Translations under genes and position numbers: made by a program
Notes under the pieces: generated by a model
What the model saw: the letters and a program-made list of their open reading frames with translations, nothing else
What the model was told of the DNA's origin: nothing
Databases searched by the model: none
In this document: in pieces, positions 60,695-64,000 of the stretch
Layout of the letters: each line of letters starts with the position of its first letter
Numbering within the stretch: position 1 is the first letter of the stretch
NCBI RefSeq assembly: GCF_008386695.1
Contig: NZ_VUOC01000001.1
Span: 1,524,347 to 1,588,346, forward strand
Reading direction: 5' to 3'
DNA length: 64,000 nucleotides
From: Chitinophaga agrisoli
GTDB taxonomy: Bacteria; Bacteroidota; Bacteroidia; Chitinophagales; Chitinophagaceae

Positions 60695-62893
60695 ATGAGG
60701 AAATTTTTTATACTCTTATGCCTGGCGGTTGCTCAAACCGGCTGGGTATATGCACAGGGCGAGCTGAAAGTGGACATTCCTATTGGGCGCCTGGGTTTTC
60801 ACGAAAACATAGACAAGGAACAGGCTGCCGCCGATAAATTCGATGGTAAGGCAGATGATATGATAAAAGTATCTGATGATCAGACCCTGAATCTCCAGGT
60901 AACGAACGCCATCACAAAGCAAGTAGATGATATCCAGCTGGATATAGAAAGGGATACCCTGCTTGATCACCGGCTCAAGATCAAATATCTCACCGGCCTC
61001 TATGCTGTATTGCATGACTATAACCTTAAACGCGCCTACCATAAGATAGACGCCGCAGAAGCCCCTGCCATCATACAGGCCTACCGCGGTATGATGCACG
61101 CGGATATAAAGGGTCAGAGCATACTGCCCATCGCCAGGGACTTGTCCTTCAGCGCCGGCGAAAAACTGATAGAGGTCTACCACGATAACCCGGGTTATAA
61201 AGAAGCCAGGGGCATCCTCTTCTCCAAATACGCTTTCAGCAACCTGGAAACTGTAATGGCAGAGATAGGCCAGTACCTGGAATACCAGGTCACAGACTCC
61301 GTGATTGCCGCCGTAGCCCGTAAGTACCCCAACCAGGTGCTTACCTACGCTACTTCCTATACGCCGGTAGCCACCGCCATCAAAAAGAACCCGGATCCCA
61401 TCGTACAGCTGATCGTTAAGATCGGCAACTCCGGCCAGTCTACCCGCATTCTGCCATTCATAGATGAGCTGATAGAAGGTTCCATGAGCATAGACTCCCT
61501 GGAAGGGATCGTAGATAGCGACTACCCGTACTTTAAACAAATGGTAAAAACCTCCATCATACTGCAGCAGAAGAAAAGCAGCGGCCAGAACCCCCTGGGT
61601 ATGAAGGCCATGATGGATAATATGAAATCCCGCTCCCTGCGCTATATCCGCGAGGTGAACGACCTGCACGAAGAACCGGCCAATGTGCGCTTCCGCGTGG
61701 TAAAGGACTTTACGCCGGAAGAACTGTATTACCTGATCGTAAACGGTCAGGAAGAGCTGTTCACCTCCAGCTATACTAACCATAACGATGCCGGCATGTA
61801 CGACCAGATGATGCTGCGCATGAAACCTGCCCGGGGCGACAGCCTGCTGATGGTAGTAGGGTTTGACCGTTTTAAGAAATTCATCGCCATGGCGGCGGGT
61901 TTTAATACCCTGGATCATTTCCTCAAATCCATGGCCCCGGAAAACGCTAACTACCTCATGAAGAAATACGTGAGCAGCCTGGAAAAAACAGAAGACCTGG
62001 AAGACGCGGTGGACGTAGCCAACTCCTTTGGCAGTATCCGCGACCCCAAGCTGCTGGATTTCCTGCGGGAAGAAGTGAAAAAGAACTATGTATTTGTATC
62101 CAAAAAGAACGATAAACGCGGTAAGGTGATCTATGAGCTGCTCTCCAGCCTGTTTGATACAGAAGCCGGCAAGGGCAACGACTCCACCAAAGCTACAGAT
62201 ATGGCCACCAGGCTTAAGCTGCCGCCGGTGAACTATGTAGACTTTAACGGCCTGCTCAGCGACAGCGGCCGCATCTTCCAGCAGGTATTCTTCTATGGAG
62301 ATAAAGACGGCCAGGAATCCTACGCCAGCTTTATGACCAGCTTTACCGGTGGCGACTGGAAAGTGAGCAAAGGCCAGTACTGGACCACCATCGTTTCCCT
62401 GAAAGGCAAACCCATTACCATTTTCGCCAACCTGCCGCTGAACGAGCCGGAAGATAAGACCGCCATCGAAAAGCTGAGCGAGTACCTGGACGAAAAAGAC
62501 ATCCACCCCACGGTATTCATCCACCGCGGGCATAGCTACCACGTAAACACCACCATGGATAACCTGCAAAGCTCTGCCAAGATAGTAGTGCTGGGCTCCT
62601 GCGGCGGCTACCATAACCTGGCCACCGTACTGCAGAAATCCCCGGATGCGCATATCATCTCCTCCAAACAGGTAGGTACCCGTTTTGTGAATGAGCCCAT
62701 CATCCGCACCCTGGAAGATGTGATCCGCAGCGGCAAGAACGTAGACTGGGTGAATATGTGGGCTGTGCTGAGCAAGCGCTTTGCCGGCGATGCCCGTAAC
62801 AAAGAGCTCTTCAGCGACTATGTGCCCCCGCACAAGAACCTGGGCGCTATCTTTATCAAGGCATACAAACAGATCATGAAAGACGATAAATAA
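60695..62893 (+). CDS. Exported protein of unknown function with a clan CD peptidase-like His/Cys pair
   Basis: The 732-residue protein has a signal peptide (FILLCLAVAQTGWVYA|Q) and no further membrane segment. Residues 20-480 are mostly helical with repeat-like helices (LTGLYAVLHDYNLKRAYHKID, YVSSLEKTEDLEDAVDVA). The C-terminal domain (about 540-725) is alpha/beta: TVFIHRGHSYHVNTT holds H610, H613 and H616, and KIVVLGSCGGYHN, 20 residues on, holds C636. A histidine near glycine followed by a strand ending in a cysteine is the arrangement of clan CD peptidases (caspase, gingipain, CHAT). I do not recognise a named family, and peptidase activity is inference. Confidence 0.8.
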   Translation: MRKFFILLCLAVAQTGWVYAQGELKVDIPIGRLGFHENIDKEQAAADKFDGKADDMIKVSDDQTLNLQVTNAITKQVDDIQLDIERDTLLDHRLKIKYLTGLYAVLHDYNLKRAYHKIDAAEAPAIIQAYRGMMHADIKGQSILPIARDLSFSAGEKLIEVYHDNPGYKEARGILFSKYAFSNLETVMAEIGQYLEYQVTDSVIAAVARKYPNQVLTYATSYTPVATAIKKNPDPIVQLIVKIGNSGQSTRILPFIDELIEGSMSIDSLEGIVDSDYPYFKQMVKTSIILQQKKSSGQNPLGMKAMMDNMKSRSLRYIREVNDLHEEPANVRFRVVKDFTPEELYYLIVNGQEELFTSSYTNHNDAGMYDQMMLRMKPARGDSLLMVVGFDRFKKFIAMAAGFNTLDHFLKSMAPENANYLMKKYVSSLEKTEDLEDAVDVANSFGSIRDPKLLDFLREEVKKNYVFVSKKNDKRGKVIYELLSSLFDTEAGKGNDSTKATDMATRLKLPPVNYVDFNGLLSDSGRIFQQVFFYGDKDGQESYASFMTSFTGGDWKVSKGQYWTTIVSLKGKPITIFANLPLNEPEDKTAIEKLSEYLDEKDIHPTVFIHRGHSYHVNTTMDNLQSSAKIVVLGSCGGYHNLATVLQKSPDAHIISSKQVGTRFVNEPIIRTLEDVIRSGKNVDWVNMWAVLSKRFAGDARNKELFSDYVPPHKNLGAIFIKAYKQIMKDDK

Positions 62894-63010
62894 GTAGCTA
62901 TTAGCTGTTTAGCCGCTGGCTGTTAGGAGATTAGCAATCACTAATGGTCAGCGGCTAATTATTTAACCCCCGCTCCAATCACTAACTGGCTAACGGCTAA
63001 CCGCTAATAA
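62891..63010. repeat. Intergenic TTAGC/GCTAA hairpin element, next to the ABC exporter promoter
   Basis: The left arm (62891-62935) starts within the stop codon region and has TAGCTATTAGCTG, TTTAGCCGC and GAGATTAGC. The right arm (62986-63010) has CTAACGGCTAACCGCTAATAA. The core also has GCGGCTAATTA. The element ends one base before the -7 box at 63012. Confidence 0.8.
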
Positions 63011-63011
63011 T

Positions 63012-63019
63012 TATCTTTG
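63012..63019 (+). promoter_or_regulatory. -7 box of the ABC exporter gene, leaderless
   Basis: TATCTTTG, an exact TAnnTTTG, ends four bases before the ATG at 63024, so transcription would begin at or next to the start codon. Confidence 0.65.
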
Positions 63020-63023
63020 CCTC

Positions 63024-64000
63024 ATGGAGAATTTAACTATCAAGCGGATTTTTGACTTCAGTTTGTTGCGGCGCCTCTTCAGTTTTGCAGTTCCCTATAA
63101 ACGCTCTTTTTACCTTTCCATGGTGTTAACCATTGTGCTGGCGGTACTGTCGCCCCTGCGCCCTTACCTGATCCAGGTAACCGTAGATAAGTACATTGCC
63201 GGGCGCTGGATGCAGATGCTGGTGATCATCACCCTGGTGCAGATAGGGTTGCTGCTGATAGAGACCGTGGTCCGTTTCTTTTTCTCCTACCTCACCAACT
63301 GGTTGGGCCAGTCCGTGGTAAAAGACCTGCGGGTAACCGTTTACAACAAGGTGGTACGGCTAAACCTCGCCTTTTTTGACCGCACCCCCATTGGTACCCT
63401 TACAACCCGCACCATCAACGATATAGAAGCCATAAATGATGTTTTTTCTGAAGGCATCATCTCCATTGTGGCAGACCTGCTGATGATCGTAGCCATCCTG
63501 GCAGTGATGTTCATCGAGGATTGGCGGCTTACGCTCATCAGTCTTTCCCCGTTCCCCATATTGATCATTGCCACCTGGATGTTCAAGGAAAGCGTGAACA
63601 AATCCTTTCACCGCGTAAGGAATGCCGTAGCGGCCCTGAACGCCTTTGTGCAGGAGCATATCACGGGCATGGTGGTAGTACAGGCCTTTTCCGCGGAAAA
63701 ACGGGAATACGCCCGCTTTAAACAGATCAATAAGGATCACCGGAATGCCAATATAGACGCCATCTTCGCCTACTCCGTTTTCTTCCCCGTAGTGGAAATT
63801 ATCCTGGCCATTTCCCTGGGTCTCATGGTATGGTGGGGCGCCAACAAAGTGCTCAGCTACGAAGTAACCCAGGGCGTGATGATCGCTTTTATCATGTACC
63901 TCAACCTGCTCTTCCGCCCCCTGCGGGTGCTGGCAGACAAGTTTAACACCCTGCAAATGGGCATGGTGGCCAGCGAGCGCGTATTTAAGGTGTTGGACAG
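63024..64000 (+). CDS. ABC exporter, MsbA/MdlB-like transmembrane part (incomplete at window end)
   Basis: The frame from the ATG at 63024 stays open to the end of the window, giving 325 residues and no stop. They form the six-helix membrane domain of a type IV (MsbA-like) exporter: FYLSMVLTIVLAVLSPLRPYLIQVTVDKYI, WLGQSVVKDLRVTVYNKVVRLNLAFFDRTPIG followed by TTRTINDIEAINDVF, and VRNAVAALNAFVQEHITGMVVVQAF. The nucleotide-binding domain, expected next, lies outside. Such half-transporters move lipids, drugs or peptides outward. The function of this one cannot be narrowed. Confidence 0.9.
   Translation, partial: MENLTIKRIFDFSLLRRLFSFAVPYKRSFYLSMVLTIVLAVLSPLRPYLIQVTVDKYIAGRWMQMLVIITLVQIGLLLIETVVRFFFSYLTNWLGQSVVKDLRVTVYNKVVRLNLAFFDRTPIGTLTTRTINDIEAINDVFSEGIISIVADLLMIVAILAVMFIEDWRLTLISLSPFPILIIATWMFKESVNKSFHRVRNAVAALNAFVQEHITGMVVVQAFSAEKREYARFKQINKDHRNANIDAIFAYSVFFPVVEIILAISLGLMVWWGANKVLSYEVTQGVMIAFIMYLNLLFRPLRVLADKFNTLQMGMVASERVFKVLD

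Noticed and set aside
60716-62833. A 705-codon open frame antisense to the exported His/Cys protein
   Set aside because: The sense frame has a signal peptide, promoter and normal codon use. The antisense frame gives no recognisable domains and follows from codon bias on the other strand.

Overview
The window is a chromosomal segment of a Bacteroidota bacterium, most likely family Chitinophagaceae and probably a Chitinophaga or close relative. This rests on gene content: a bacillithiol glycosyltransferase BshA, PorP/SprF of type IX secretion, a SusC/SusD pair with FecR and an ECF sigma factor, DUF4293, and MaeB malic enzyme. It also rests on repeated promoter -7 boxes of the Bacteroidota type TAnnTTTG and the lack of clear Shine-Dalgarno sites. 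I saw no rRNA, tRNA, CRISPR array, intact insertion sequence or prophage. Genus is inference from sequence memory, not a database search.

Layout. 1-9533: end of an EnvC-like LytM protein, bshA, an exported M28 peptidase, an RsmI-like methylase with an EI24 membrane protein, PorP, upp, and a large vWA protein with a SusC-like N-terminus. 9611-15329: anmK, a small membrane protein, adenine deaminase, an exported beta-rich protein, a WYL regulator and an orphan protein. 15553-21817: a 1-Cys peroxiredoxin, two pseudouridine synthases, rlmN, a thiolase and an ECF sigma factor. 22366-31990: uvrA, DUF4293, maeB, a protein with kinase-like motifs, mlaE-mlaF and sucD. 32134-41788: DUF1508 protein, a 2021-residue alpha-2-macroglobulin, an FAD oxidoreductase and aspS.

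42099-46847 is a compact cell-envelope operon: glucosaminidase, two SGNH hydrolases and an MBOAT acyltransferase, likely an O-acylation system for peptidoglycan or an exopolysaccharide. A porin follows. 48210-57317 (minus strand) is a cell-surface-signalling uptake locus: ECF sigma, FecR, SusC with an STN domain, SusD and a secreted FAD oxidoreductase. No glycoside hydrolase is present, so its substrate is open. 57397-59317 is a PhoB/PhoR-like two-component pair. The right end holds a DUF1003 protein, an exported 732-residue protein of unknown function with a His/Cys pair resembling clan CD peptidases, and the start of an ABC exporter.

The most unusual signal is non-coding. A family of intergenic elements has arms of degenerate TTAGC / GCTAA units facing each other around a variable core. 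At least six clear copies occur, often touching a stop codon or ending a few bases before a promoter -7 box. A separate 143-bp element with 24-bp imperfect inverted ends lies at 60400-60542. No clearly new defence or mobile system is visible. The best candidates for undescribed biology are the repeat family, the exported His/Cys protein, and the minimal SusCD/oxidoreductase locus.
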